Assembly: GCA_002205965.3 (NCBI GenBank)
Contig: NADL03000675.1
Span: 558,001-622,000 of the forward strand
Reading direction: 5' to 3'
DNA: 64,000 nt
Origin: Kappaphycus alvarezii
Lineage: Eukaryota; Rhodophyta; Florideophyceae; Gigartinales; Solieriaceae
Below the pieces are notes generated by a model. The model was not told the DNA's origin. It did not search any database and saw only the letters and a program-made list of their open reading frames with translations. Below, piece by piece: positions 12,681 through 26,069 of the stretch (positions are counted from its first letter, which is position 1; every line of letters begins with the position of its first letter). A program made the translations under genes and the position numbers.

Positions 12681-13178
12681 ATGCCAAAAGGACCTAAACT
12701 GACGCCACGCGAACGATTGCGGGCCTCCGCACTTCAAACTGCCGACCACTACCTACAGTCTACGGTAAAGCAACTTAGGAGGTCCCGAAAGTCATCAGAG
12801 CCTATCGTCAGGACCCAGAGAGCTCTGCAGATCGTAGGGAACGCGAGAATCACCAAAAAAATGTCCGTCCGTGATGCAAGAAAACTTGCTTGGACCACCT
12901 CTATCCTTTCAAAAAGCGCTAGGGCGTTACGAGAGGAGCTAAAAATCCACATATCTGTCTCCCGAACGAAAGCATACCTCGTTGGTAATGTTAATTTTCG
13001 CTACAACAAATTCAAAATGGAAAACCCTCTGATGAAACAGCACAAAATTGACCGAATCAAGCAGGCACGATTTCACTCCACGAATGGTGCGCAATGGTGA
13101 ATTTCTGTGGTATTTAGAGATGAAAAAAGGTGTAATTGTGATAACCTGGACAGATTGCGGTGCTATTGGCACGATTAG
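12681..13178 (+). pseudogene. Tc1/mariner-type transposase relic, copy 1
   Basis: DNA transposase of the Tc1/mariner class (DDE, cut-and-paste). From ATG 12681, MPKGPKLTPRERLRASALQT is the start of the first helix-turn-helix. SVRDARKLAW...SARALREELKIHISVSRTKAY is the second DNA-binding region. After one in-frame TGA (13098), the frame continues with VVFRDEKRCNCDN (first catalytic Asp context) and RCYWHD before a stop at 13176. The catalytic domain beyond that is gone. Copies 2 and 3 show the same SRTxAYLxGxVxFRY or YWhD landmarks. Confidence 0.7.
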
Positions 13179-13195
13179 GGGTCATTCGTGGAGGG

Positions 13196-13267
13196 AAATG
13201 TACCTGCAGGGTTGATCTCAATTCATAACATAAATGTACCTGCAGGGTTGATCTCAATTCATAACAG
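13196..13267 (+). repeat. 36 bp tandem duplication
   Basis: Two adjacent near-identical 36 bp units (13196-13231 and 13232-13267), each beginning AAATGTACCTGCAGGGTTGA. They differ only at the final base. The duplication directly follows the truncated end of the Tc1-like copy. Confidence 0.9.
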
Positions 13268-13555
13268 TATTGCACTGTAATGCAGAGACTCTGATATGAT
13301 TCGAAGACACTTGGCATATAATCATTTATTTCGGCTTTATCAAAATCTCAGCTATGCCATTTCGTCCACGTTTGCAGCTTCCGCGAATGATTGTAGCCCG
13401 CAACATGCAGATGTTTGCCCCCCGTCCAAAGCGGTCATTTCAGTGGCCCTGCTCGTCACACTTCCCTAGTCTATTGTTAAAGCAGTGTTGCGGAGAAAAT
13501 TGTGGGCAGCATTTTAATGCGCTGTGGGTCTAAATTTGGGCGACAAAAATTGTGT

Positions 13556-13657
13556 CTCACTACAGTACTGCCGATGGCATGATAGGAAATCGGCGTTTTT
13601 GGTTTTGTAATCGCAACTTTTTAATGAAAATATTTCATTGTAGTACTGTTTAGTGAG
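13556..13657. mobile_element. MITE-like inverted-repeat element
   Basis: About 102 bp bounded by CTCACTACAGTACT (13556-13569) and the inverted AGTACTGTTTAGTGAG (13642-13657). The terminal repeats are imperfect, differing by two extra A residues. There is no coding content. TCACTACA also occurs 3' of Tc1-like copies 2 (26056) and 3 (about 29652), so this may be a non-autonomous relative. Confidence 0.4.
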
Positions 13658-13760
13658 GGGATTAAATTCGGACTGCCTATATTAACCCAGGTCTGAGGCT
13701 CCAGCCTGCTCACTGGAGGCGACAGAGATCCAGTTCAACCAGCGATTTCTTAGCGTGCGC

Positions 13761-14382
13761 CTACCTCCCACCCGGTATATCGACAAAGGTTTGTCCGCGC
13801 TGCGAGTTCTTCCAACCCCACCGAAGGTCGAAATCTCTATTAGATTTGCCTTTCAGTCCGATTGCAAACGGGGTGTAACATACTGTTTCACCTTGAACCT
13901 TCGACATTACGCCCAGTAACGATAAAGCAAGGTTTCCAGGGACCAGCTCTCGAGTATCAACCCCAGTCAACGACGTCATCTTTCGGGAAAGAAGGGAGTT
14001 CAAGGTTTGTCCGACATATACAGGGACGGGAGTTCCGTATCCCGGGAAGGTCATATCCGCAAGTGCCTGGGATCGAGAATCAAGCCTCACCGAGAGAATC
14101 GTAGCTTGAGGGGAGGACTATCAAACCAGCAGCACCACAGGGTCTTCGAATTGAAGGATATTAACCCGAGAAGTTTCGTCGCGAGTACTAACACCATTAC
14201 CCCCGGAGCAGAAGGTTACTATGCCGGTCAGAGGGAAAACAAAAAGAGAGAAGTTTGGAGGCAGAGGACAGGTACCAAGGATTGGATTCGAGGGGCTTTG
14301 TCCGACCAAAAATAGCCTGATAATACCAAAGCGCGTCTAGTTTCTCTCTGGGATAAACGTTCAATTTATCAAGAACATTCAT
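13761..14382 (-). CDS. unrecognised broken open frames
   Basis: A 109-codon frame (13761-14090) and two short frames upstream on the same strand give protein-like sequence (for example GYGTPVPVYVGQTLNSLLSR) without a family I recognise. They could be pieces of one frameshifted protein or of a retroelement. Support is weak: no homology is recognised and there are stops between the pieces. Confidence 0.2.
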
Positions 14383-14389
14383 TGCATTA

Positions 14390-15380
14390 AAAGAATCAAA
14401 GTTTCACAAAAAAAGTGAACCCTTTAGAGTATATCAATTTTCCAGACTACACAAACACAAAACATAATCTAGTTAGGGTCGTTTTAAAACTTTCTGAAAC
14501 GTGAAAAAAGGGATAAAAACTGAATCACCAATCACCCAGCTGGTCACATATACTTCAGCCTTCCGAACCCTTACCGATAAATCTAGGATTTCTAGCTAAT
14601 CATTTCTCGGTAACAGTTTGAAACGAAAACAAACGGCTATCGACTGGAATTCCAACGTATCATGAGACAGCTGTTCTTCCATTCATGCATTCCAACAAAC
14701 GTTGAAACGGAATGCATCATTCATTATTCTGTTTCCACTTTAATTCCAGTTAGAAAACGGATCTTCATCATCTGTAGGGACTATCCTTTTTGCAAGGCAA
14801 AATCAGACTGCCATTTGTGCAACCCGACCTCCTTCAACGAAAAGCCTTCCTCTCCTCGCGCTACCCGCACCTTTGCATCACTCAAGTATCCCACTACCAC
14901 ATCACACACGACATCCTCATCCCGCTCTGCCCACCAGGATAACCATCTATTATTCTAAGACCTCCCTTAGCTCACGCCACCCATCCCTCAATTGAAGCCT
15001 TTCCTCACTCCACGCCGCCGGCACCATCCTCACCCCACGCCGTTAACGTTAAAGTCTTGCCACGGTGTCCACACCGTGTCGCCCGAACCACAAACATCAG
15101 TCATACGAGTGATTCCTGCCCCACGCCCACATTGCATAGCAACCAGCAACCAGCAACCAGCACCCAAAACCATCCATTAACACACGCTCTTCACACCACA
15201 AGGCATCCTGCAGTCCAAAGCGTCCCTTATTCATGCCTCTACGAGTGTAGTGGGGGCAACGTTTGAATAGAAACTGGGGAGACGATCGGGCTAGACAGTA
15301 ACGAATTCATTATGGTAGCCAATGTGCCACCCCCTTTACTCGTGACAGATGCTAATCATTAATACGAGTATGGAGGTTCT
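14390..15380. other. stretch without an assignable gene
   Basis: Low-complexity C/A-rich sequence at 14820-15200 opens long frames full of Thr, Pro, Ser and His that I do not consider genes. Nothing else is identifiable. Confidence 0.4.
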
Positions 15381-16580
15381 GTTTTGCATTCATTGGACCC
15401 AAGTTCTCCTGTTTGGCAGCGCCAAGGCGATAATTATGAAGAAATGAAAGATGCTGACGGTTTGGTTGATCCAAGGAGAGTTATTCCATCCGTTTTTGAG
15501 TCTGCAAGGAATGCAGCTCAGAAGGCACTCCTAGATAACACCTTGTGTAATGATGTGCTTAGCAAAGTGAGAGCAACGGGTGTTAGGAACGCCTGGCTAA
15601 AAACAAAGATAGACAGCAACGACTTTTTGTATTAGTCAAACTCTTGCTTGGTGTACTAAAAGATGTGTGGCGATCAGGAAGAATCGCCAATGACAATGGA
15701 GTGTATATAGCCCACCATTGTCAAAATAGTCAAAGTGACTAAAGGCAAGGAACAAACACGATGATTGAAACACGATTGCTCAGTGTTTGAGAATGAAGAA
15801 GTGAAGGTTGGACAGCATTCTTTTGATAATGGGGACGTTTCTGTTTGTGTATGCAGCACAGATTTAGAGACTGCAATGTACTATCGCACTCTGAACGTTT
15901 TGGGTGGGCCGCGTGACAGTAGCTAGGACACAGCTGATGGAACCAAAGTTTAGGGAGGAACTGGATACTACGTATTTTGGACCATTGAGGAAACATATTG
16001 CGCAGCTAAATAACGACAAGATTTTAACCCAGAAGCGATACAATTATTAAGCGGGGGTGTATCAAGTAATGATATCGCAGGGCTTGACCCGAAATATGTT
16101 TACACCAAAGGGAAGGGGGGCTACTGCGAAGAAAGTTCGATGAGTCGAAGACCTTTTATGGGACCTTTATGGGCAGACTTGAAGATAGTGGAAACCGGGA
16201 TAGTGACTCGTTTGTGTATTTCAGCGGTGGGAATCCTACTTTCTGTAATTTTTTTGGTTTCTGAAACGATTTACGCTGTTGGCACCACTCTGAGATTAGA
16301 TCAATGGATACTGATGCCAAACGAGAGGACGAAGTTAGGGATGGAGTTATACCACACCAAGACGCAAACCCTCCGAGAAAGAGACATAAACGAGAGGGGC
16401 AAGAAATTAGTGTAGTTTGGATGCATGCATTATACACCGCCCTTAAGCCGATTAGTGAAGAATCTGCCAAACAAACCGAACAGACTGAACGTGACAAATA
16501 GCTTCTTGAGGCTGCAGACGCAAACAAAAGGTTGTTGCAGTTTCTTAAGGCGAAATTAAGCAAACTAAAGAAATGATACT
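15370..16580 (+). pseudogene. decayed coding relic with basic and coiled-coil segments
   Basis: Several protein-like segments follow one another in shifting frames. One is an 83-codon frame with VFESARNAAQKALLDN (15384-15635). Next is a segment LMEPKFREELDTTYFGPLRK (about 15940). Last is a charged C-terminal part KRHKREGQEIS...EESAKQTEQTERDK continuing as a Leu/Lys-rich helix to about 16570. The basic stretch plus terminal coiled coil is typical of DNA-binding accessory proteins of DNA transposons, but no domain is firmly recognised. Confidence 0.3.
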
Positions 16581-16599
16581 ACTAGCTAACGGGGATGCC

Positions 16600-19500
16600 G
16601 AAACGAACACGAATAAGGACGTTTTATGTTGTCTTTATGAAAATTTTAGGAAAACAGCTTAGTAAATGTTGAATTTGTCTAACTATTTACGGAGTAATGT
16701 GGTTGTAAGAGGCCTATCTGGTTGAGCCGCAATGAAATGATGTCGCGAAATCCGGATTGCTACCTAGTGTGGTTACGATTTCGGTGAAACTGATGATCTG
16801 CCTTATTTTTCGAAGATGCAAAATCGGATCTCCCCGCACTCTGTTTTATTCAGCCATTGTTACTTTCTTATACTCTTCACAAATTAATTTATCAATAATG
16901 AAGTTATTTATTCTTCATACGACAAGAATAACAAGCGTTAGCTTCGCCATTTGCTTGCATTAGACGCCTCCCACTGTACGGGGTAATAGTAGAGCCACCA
17001 TTTTATACCCGTTATCCGCGTTAATTGCAGCACAAGGGTGTGAATATCAGAAAAAAATCCGTTCTGCTAGTTTCGTGGACAAAAATCAGTTTAACCATGG
17101 ATCGATCCTGCTTAAAAAAATTGCAGTTAGCAGCAAAAGCTGCTTAGACTCAAACAACGGAAACCTATTTCCTGTTGTCATACTTCGGGAGATCAGGCGT
17201 GTCCGTTAATCTAGGCTGTTGAATTTGAATAGCAATGCCTTCCGAAGCAACTATATTTCCGTACTTATAACTTCTTCGATCACGGGAAATCTATTTCCCA
17301 CTACACGAAACTGTGCTTCGTCTTGTTGGAAGAAATGGGATCCAGATAATCGTTAAGTGCATGAAGGGTCTTATCAAAAATAGCGTACGTAGTCGTCAAT
17401 CAAATACCTTATGGCCAACACACATCTATATAGCTTGCTCCAGCTAGTATGCTTATTTTAACTCACAGTTTCACTACAAGAAAGAAAGTTGCATTCTTCT
17501 TTAATTATTTCTGTAGCGGCGGAAACGCTTTGTATATATTTAGCGGCATAAATTATCGAACTGCTCCTTTTTAGCGCAGTACAAACGCCTAAAAAGGTCA
17601 TCCATAATTGAAGAAACATGCTCGTCAAAATTAAGGCATTAAGTTGGCTAACTATGCGGTTCGCCTGCCATCGGGTAATCTGATTGCTGCTGGTGCTGCA
17701 GTCGATTCAACTGCGATAGCCGCTTATGAAATCAGCCCTTTATCTGTTCCTCTTTTTCCCTGTCTAGTCAGTAGCAGACACATCATTTGGTTTAGTCGAT
17801 TGCGCCCAAAATGGCACATTAGTCAATGCTGTGAACACCTGAGCCGCGGCACCACATGAAACACCTAACTCTGGCTCCTCTGAGTAATCATACTCAGTGC
17901 TCATACCACGGACCATGGGGTTTCACACAACTTACAAATTTAGGGCGATATTGACTGGCAGAAAGTACCTTATGGAGTAAGAAGGGGCCTAAACACATCA
18001 CGCAGAAAACACCTACAAAGTAGTGGCAGACTGCTATACGTAACTGACCGGGTCACATAGCACACATCCACATGCGCCAACTTTCACCGCAGCGATATAC
18101 AAGACGAATTGAGCGACCAAGGAGAAATTAGTCGAGACTCTGCTGTGGAATCTTGCTGAAGTAAAGTTCATGATCCCAAAGTGGATGCATGACAGGCAAC
18201 GTAGGGCTCATATATATTAGAATCATGGAGTAACTCTTTCGAAACACTTCGACCACTAAGACATAAGACATATAAAACGGAAGTCCTCCGATGTCATATT
18301 TTATGGCTGCTCAAGTTTTCGCGCCAAATTGCATTCATTAGCACCTAAACATACGAAAAAATGGGTGGAAATACAAATATCGAAAATAGTAGATTTGTAC
18401 GCTTCACCATACATCTAGTATTTGTCCAACAACTCACGAAGACCAAATATTGCGCAATAACGTTCTTACCGGACGGCAGGTATATTGAAAGAGTCAAGGA
18501 CCTTCCACCGCCTGCAGAAATCTCCGTAAATTGAAACATTGATGGAAACTAACCTCTACCACCGCATAAAACATATGAAGAGAGGTATTCAATGCCCGAG
18601 ATCTACGGTCGAAAATGATACAGAACTTTGACAAAGGAAATCATGTGCTTTTTTAACGCCTATAATCCAGCAAAATATTGGAAGTTACCCAGCAGTGAAA
18701 ACCGTGAATAAAAATCCACTACTGATTCCTTCCAGACAAAGTGCGCGACAGCCACCATATACCCCGGGTAGACACACTGACGTGATGACATACAAAGTTA
18801 ACTATCTGTATCATCTACCGTGCATGCCGATACGACTACTCTAAAAATAGATAATCCACACAACTTGCACATGGACTAAATCATGTCGCCGCACAAGAGA
18901 TCAAATAAAGCACACGCGATTTCAAAGAATTTTGCCTGACAAAAGGAACAAATTCTCCTCATGGCACCTCAAAACTGCCAGGAATGCGCTCTAGGAGACA
19001 TAAAAAGCCCCAAAAAAGATCATTTCTCGGAAACAGCCGCTTCACGTTATCTTTACTGACCGAGTTGGACCTCTCCACACTTCTACGACGGGTTAAAAGT
19101 ACTTTATCACAATCGAGGAACTTTATACTCGCTTGTGCAGTGAATCACCAAAGAAGAAACGCAATGTGGCTGGTAGTCCCGTCCCATCAATTATTAAGAA
19201 AATAGATCATCATTTAGGCCTCCTCACTGCGAGGATATGACGCTACTATGGGAACTACTTTTCCACTAAAGCTACCATACTCTATTATAGGAGAGAGAAA
19301 ATAGGATAAACTATTTTAAGATAAACTATTTGGCAACACTGATGCCACTTGAAGAAAGTGTGATGGGAAGACTCAATCACACCAAAATGTAACATCTACG
19401 AGCCGCACTGCACACAGCTAAGATGCCTTTCAATGAATATTATTCGCAAGGTGTAATAGACAAGGTTACCAAAACGAACGCAACGCTTCAACGAAAGATC

Positions 19501-22500
19501 TAAGACATCACATGGAGACTGTGGGAAGAGCGCCGCACACAGTACTCAATATATCAAGCAGGACAGTTGACACTTCGATCATTCAGAGTTTTTGATTAAA
19601 ACTGCCACATTGCTATGGTCACAGATATTGAGAAGAAAATATCTTATCGCCCACGACTGGTTCGGTATCTCAGCCTCAATGAAAAGAAGCAATACCGTAT
19701 CTTCGACCCAACAAACGGTCAACTCCTCAAAACATGCAGAGCGGACTTCCGACCAAACAACAACAACTAGGACGCTCAGCGGGTGAACTAACATGGAAGA
19801 TCACCACATGACACAAAAACACCGCGCATTGATTCCCACAGCGCTAAAACTACGGAGACACATGCGCCCGCATGCACCAGAAACATAAAGTATTATGAAA
19901 AATTGATACAACAACTCCTCAAATTCTACGGTATTTTTCGTCATAATCTTTATGGTAAAATGTATTATGAGACTAAAATATAGCATACAGCGCACTATAA
20001 AGAAATTGGTGTGCGTAAACGATTCTTTAAAACTTGACTCGTCCCTCAAGCCGCGGTTCCACAATGTCTAAGTATACAAGTACATCATAATATTAATACT
20101 TAATTAAGATGTGCAAATGCTTAAAGAACTCGTCAGCTAGCCTACATATCTCTTAATACACGCGAAAAACTTGAACTCCAACGAGCTTGCATTCCATACT
20201 GCGGACAATGATAAAAGCTGCTATCCATCTGGCTAACTACGAAAAATTCGTATCCATCTACCCATTAACCTCAAAATGCTTCTACCCATGGGCATCAAAA
20301 GTAAAATATACTCAACTGGAAGTGAAATATAAGGATTGATAGCAGGGTTGAACGTGGGTGTGGTTTACAACTAATCTAAGCCTGTTTGTCACGGTTCCAT
20401 CTGCTTAATTTAAGTCCTTTAGATGATATCCACATAGAAACCGAGGTGTTTCATACTTTTAAACAGCGGTATCTGTTATGGTGAGCAACTAGAATCAAGG
20501 CCACGTGGAAAACTGACCGCTTGCCCAAGGAAATTTAGAGTACAATCAAAAACGCTTTAACAGGGCTATATAGGGGTTTCCTTGGAAACCTTGGTTGCAG
20601 AATTTGGTTCAAAAATTCTTCGTTTGTTCCCCTTTTCCTGCCCTCCACCAATTTTTCTTAGCCCAGTCACAAATTTTCGTTGTTCTTTGTTTCAATTTCT
20701 TTACTGCGCTGAGTCATTATTCCTTTACAAGTGTCCTACCATACTCGTGTCTTCTTCAATTGCCCTTGGCATTGTTACCATGCCGCTTTCAAGTCACTCA
20801 GCGTGGGTAATAGTTAAAACTTATAGACGTCGAGATGGGGTTGCATCGATAAGACAGGTTGTCAACATTGGGGCTTGCTAAACTCGCTTTCAACTGATTT
20901 CTCGGTGCCCTGAACGAAATTTACACGAGAACGACGAGAAGTCTTTAGTAGTAATTTCATGTTACAAATACGGTCAAACGGCCCGCGAATATTACGAAGC
21001 GCAGATTCGCCCTAAAACCGCTCTTCTGAAGAATAACGTACCCTTAAAAGCTATCACGACTTGTGACAAGAAAATAATTCTCAAATTTCAACATTATTTT
21101 GGTTTTGGACGTTAGCACCCTAACTATCTCGTGAAAGTTTCTGTTCCAAATTTTTTACTCATCTGACCCTTTTGGTTTCACCGTCGCTTTCGAGGCGGAT
21201 ACTGACGACTCATGCGAACGGGAACGTGGGGTCTGTTATACGCCATACTCTAGTATTATTATCTTTATTTTTTGAATAAATTTGTATTTTTTTCTATTTT
21301 TGGCCCACTGTATGATGCACTATACAATATAATATGTGATGCACTTAAAAATATACTGCATGATGCACTGCAAAGTTAATTGCATGATGCACTGCACAAT
21401 ATACTGTTCATTACGCTGCATAAAACTATATACAGTATGTAGAGGTAAACAGATGCGCAAAAGCGGGTGACCCCAGTATTGGAGACAACGAGGACACAAT
21501 TTACTCATGTACTAGTACTAAAGAGATTTAGACCAGGTTATCGGCCGCCATATATTCCAGCGACTGAGTTTAACCCTGTGGTAATACATTGCTCAAGCTA
21601 TGCTCTCACGAGCCACCACGCGTATGAACGACGAGGTGTATCCGGTTTGTTCTCAGATGTTCAAGCTGTAATTAAATAATCGTTGTTCCATGAAACCGGC
21701 TATATTTGTATGTCTAGAGCCCTGTTTATACTATCTCAATGTCGTATATAGTGCTCTGTGTTTTACCCTCTCAAGCTCGTTGGAGGGAGTTAGAATTTAT
21801 GTTTGAGAAACAGAGCCCCCCCTGTCTGAAATCTACTGGGAGGCGCTTGGGCATATGTGAGGAACATGCTGCGGTCTTTTATGGAACAGCTTGCCTACTT
21901 TTATATACGTACACGCAGCATGATACAAAAAAGTTGAACCCGGAAACGAGCGTGTTATTCAGAATTGGTTGGGGTTTGTTGACGGCACAGTTCTCGTCAT
22001 AGAACGTCCTAAGGGTAACAGACAACAAACAGTCAACAAATAGTTTAAAATGGAGACAAAATCAAACATACCCTGAAATAATAGTCCAAAAATGATCATA
22101 AGTTTTGAATTTCAATTGATGCGGACATACAAAAGGAAGCAGAAATGACAGGATTTTATATATAAGAAGTTATTTGGACGAATTACTATCTGCAGTTCTT
22201 CATATTGACGCTACCAGATGTTTCATATATGGAGACTCCGGGTACAGTCGTCGAGGATACTCGGAAGTTTCTTGAGAGAGCTCAAAATTGTCTCAACGAC
22301 AGAGAGAAATTCTTGAGGCCACGTCATAAATTCAATTCACAGAGGAATGTAATTTTAAGAGGACCAAGGTGAAATTTACGTGTTTGATTTCACACACACA
22401 ATGAAACTACTAGGAAGATATAATTTACTTTTTCCTCAGTTAAACATTCTACAACAACAGTCGCATCTGCACTTAAACCAACAAAATCTCGCAGTACGTT

Positions 22501-24990
22501 GGATGCACACCTTCCTTCCTTAAAAAATATTTCTATGTAAATCAAAGAATAGTTTCACGAATTATCAGGCAGAAGATATGAGTGCAAAGTACGCGAATGC
22601 GAGCTTGTGAGATGTAACGCATATTTTGTCCTCGTAGGAAATATATAAGCATCCTGCACATCCTTGCAATTTCCGTTAGTGCTCAATATTAATACAACTT
22701 TTCTTACGTCTGGTAATCCTTTGAGTAACCAGTTACTTTTAAAACTTCTAAATCTGCACTTCTTTACTCTAATCTTGCTTCTGGCGTCTCTATTCACAGA
22801 ACTTGCGACCCTTTTCGTTCTCAACATCAAAATTATGAGGATCAATTATATCTATTGACATTTTAACGCGATGCTTTCAATATCGTACTCCTTTAGTGTT
22901 TCTTCAAAAGCTGGTTCTATTTTTTTACCCAGATCACAACTGAGCAGATGCAATTCGCACCAAATTTCAGCCTAAATAAGGACACTGGGTACGCATTCAT
23001 TTGCCGTCAGATTTGGCCAAGAGATTAAAAATCTAAAAAGTATGTTACAAAATCATGGTTCATAGAAGTAATGCTATGCCCCAGAAAAATCATTCACTTT
23101 CCAAAACCAAAAACCATGAAAGAACAATTTTTTTCTTGCGGTGTAGAAAGAATTGGATGCAAATTTTTTATAGTGACCAAAAGTTGGTGAAAACATGAAG
23201 TACGGCTCATGACACGAACAGAATCCGTAATTACCTACCAAATTAAAAATTACGGTATGAAAATGTACTGCAGGAATTGCCATGATTGTCCGTTTAGTTC
23301 TAATTTATATTTAATTTAAAATTCAAAGAGACGAAATTTCTCAATCCTATGAGTTTCCGGCATTAAATCTTCTTCCTTGACAGGTACAGCTATCAATAGA
23401 TCTCAATCTTCTCGAACAGTTTAAGAGGAGACATTTTAAAATGACCGACCTTCTCTGTTGTTGCCAAGTTACGTTCTATACATTGTATAATATTAATAGA
23501 TTTATTGCAGTGCGCAACTTCTACACTGCTAAAATATACTGGAATGCACACCATTTTACATATTTTATCTAATGCATTTTAATCTACTCTCGTTTTTCAT
23601 GTATATAGACGAGTAATGAATTTACATGATTTATGACACGAGACTAGAGCTACCTATATGGGAAATGGGTTCGGCACAAGATTATGACGGCCTCTCCTTA
23701 TTGGGGTGAGTTCCGTAGAGTAAATGTTATCTCTCTTGACGCTGTCACTAACAGATTTATCACCACTGTACGCAATATACTTAATTTGACAATTTTTACT
23801 ATAGCCTGGACATGCACTCCTCGTGTTGCTTTCAAATATAGCGAAAAATCAAGGCATAAGAAAGAAGGCAGAAGGTGTTAGGTGTGAGCCTGAAGAAGCA
23901 CATTTTATTGCTTAGGTAGAGCAGTTGAATAGTTTGAAATAATTTTTTTGTCTTTTTCTTTCTTCAGTGCCCAAGACGGCGAGTATTTTTATAGCCAAGT
24001 AGGTACCGTAGTCAATCTCTGTTAAACCTTCTATTTTACCAGCTACGAACAATAGCGGATGTCCTAGAGACCTCTACTCTAAAACAAGTACTAACAATAT
24101 ACCTAGCATAGTGTATATAGATGACCAAGTCAGATAAAATATAGACGGAGTAGACTAGAATCGTAGCAAAGGCAAAAAAACTATCCTATAGGACTGTCAA
24201 TGCTACCTAAAAAATTCTAACGTATTCTGTAGGCACGGTAAAACTAGTTTCTACACAGAAACCCGCGTATATTGCACATATATACAAGTACAAGCAGTAT
24301 ATTTCAATTTTCATAGCACGACATGCCAGTTATCGGATATGTAATACCCACAATTACATTACATTATGGAATATCGTGTACTTCCAGTGTGCTATTTGCA
24401 TATAGAAAACCATGGCACGCCACGCCAATCACCTGGAAATCGAGTCCCTTCTGCGATGTAGCTGAGTCTTATTCTGTTGTGTCTCAATTCAGGAAGGTCA
24501 AACACAACTCTAATATACAGTGCGGGATGTACACTGCCACGCAATGCCATAGCACACCCCTCTAAACCAAAGTTTATTGTAATTTATTTAATTTAGAAAG
24601 CAAACCTGGCCAAAGAATTTTTTTGCCTTAGAAAACTCTTAAAACAGCATATTTTCGACTTAATTAGAATATTTTCTTACCAGCTCGAGTAGGTATATTT
24701 TTTGGGGTGTCTGGGGTCATAGCAAATTTGGACAAACGAAGCCCTACGAAGTAATTGAGCCGCTTTGTGTGCTTTTTATCCTTTCAAAATATCGCCTAAC
24801 CCCCTCTTTCCTTACCCAAATTCCTCGCGACACACAACTGACTGATCACGAGCGATCGCATTCCTTAGTTTTGCAAACAGCTGGTAAAATATTTCGGAGA
24901 TCGCTCATCAACTTCAATGGTCTCAAAGTTATCAGCAACTTCTTACGTGCCCCAAACGCTTATACACAGCAAAAATACTGTAATAACCGA
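16600..24990. other. AT-rich region without recognisable genes
   Basis: More than 8 kb of AT-rich DNA in which all open frames are short and lack motifs. The only structured element I found is the 24 bp tandem array near 21.3 kb. I take the region to be decayed repeats. Confidence 0.5.
21313..21408 (+). repeat. 24 bp period tandem repeat, four units
   Basis: TGATGCACT starts at 21313, 21337, 21361 and 21385, exactly 24 bp apart. The rest of each unit is degenerate (A/T-rich, often ending in ACTGCA). A more degenerate fifth unit may follow. Non-coding. Confidence 0.8.
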
Positions 24991-25019
24991 CAAGTGATGG
25001 CAATAAGAGATGAAAGAAG

Positions 25020-25793
25020 GTACTTCGAGCGGCCTCAAAGCAGGTATTGAGCTCCGAGGACCCCGTAGCTCCTTGCAATTGTCTATCTTGGTAGGGCGTA
25101 CGCGTGCATACCTTATTGGGAGCGTCCGTTTCAGGTACTGCCGAGCTAGACTTGCCTCACCTGTTGACAGAAACACAACAATCTCGCTCGCATCGAATGG
25201 GCTCGGAAGCATGCGAAAATGGACCAAATATTTTGGGGTGCAGTCCTCTTTGCCGGCGATAGGAGATTTAATCGTGATGGTCTGGATGGCCGGCAATACT
25301 ACTGGTATGATTAAAGAAAGAAGAACAGGTTCTATCGATTCGTCAACATGGGGTAATGGTGTTATGGTTTGGGCTGGTTCTTGTTCTCATGGTAAGACGA
25401 AGGTGATCAATGCTAGCAGCTACGTCAAGATGTTGGAAGACTAATTTTTGCCGTGTGCAGATGATTTCAAGCCAGTTACATATACATTTACGCAAGATAA
25501 TGTTCCAGCTCATGCCGCGAGGTCAACAAAAGACTGATCTAGAGAGATGGAGTTAGAGTAATGGACTGGCCTGCTTGTCCTTCACATCTTAACTCGATAG
25601 AAAACTTGTGGAAGATACTCGCAAGGTAAGTTTACAGAGTCAACCGGCAGTTTATGGTCTAAGAATATCTTATGGTATTTACAGAATAACGGCTTTCTTG
25701 CAGGATGTTATCGATGGGCTCGTTTCTTTTATGCATAAAAGAACTTTAGACTTTTTTAAACGTCAGGTAAAGCTAATCCGTTACCGTAAATAG
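25020..25793 (+). pseudogene. Tc1/mariner-type transposase relic, copy 2
   Basis: Same family as the copy at 12.7 kb. Landmarks are VGRTRAYLIGSVRFRYCRAR (about 25090-25150), then KWTK followed by a DGLDGRQYYWYD segment (about 25275-25310) ending at a stop. Next come NGVMVWAGSCSHGKT (25355-25395) and YVKMLED. Further on is DWPACPSHLNSIENLWKIL (about 25560-25620), the usual second/third catalytic region. The pieces lie in at least three frames with stops, so the copy is dead. Confidence 0.7.
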
Positions 25794-26069
25794 AGATTTG
25801 TCCTTATCTTTGCGCTGAGAAGATAAATGGGCAATGACTTGCACATACTCCCGTCAAATCTGGTTTGCTAATATGTGTAGACTCAATTCGCTATAACTTC
25901 TATCTGTACATTTTCACTAGTTTTATGAGCAAGAAATATAACCGGGGTATTTTTTTTCACAAGTCCATCATTGTAGAATACATATACTTTACTGTTTATG
26001 TACAGTATAATTTGATGCGCTTTACTGATTAGAGATGTAGGGCGGTCATTTTTCGTCACTACAGTAGGG

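Noticed and set aside
14820..15200. Thr/Pro/His-rich open frames
   Set aside because: Produced by C/A-rich low-complexity DNA; overlapping frames are equally open.
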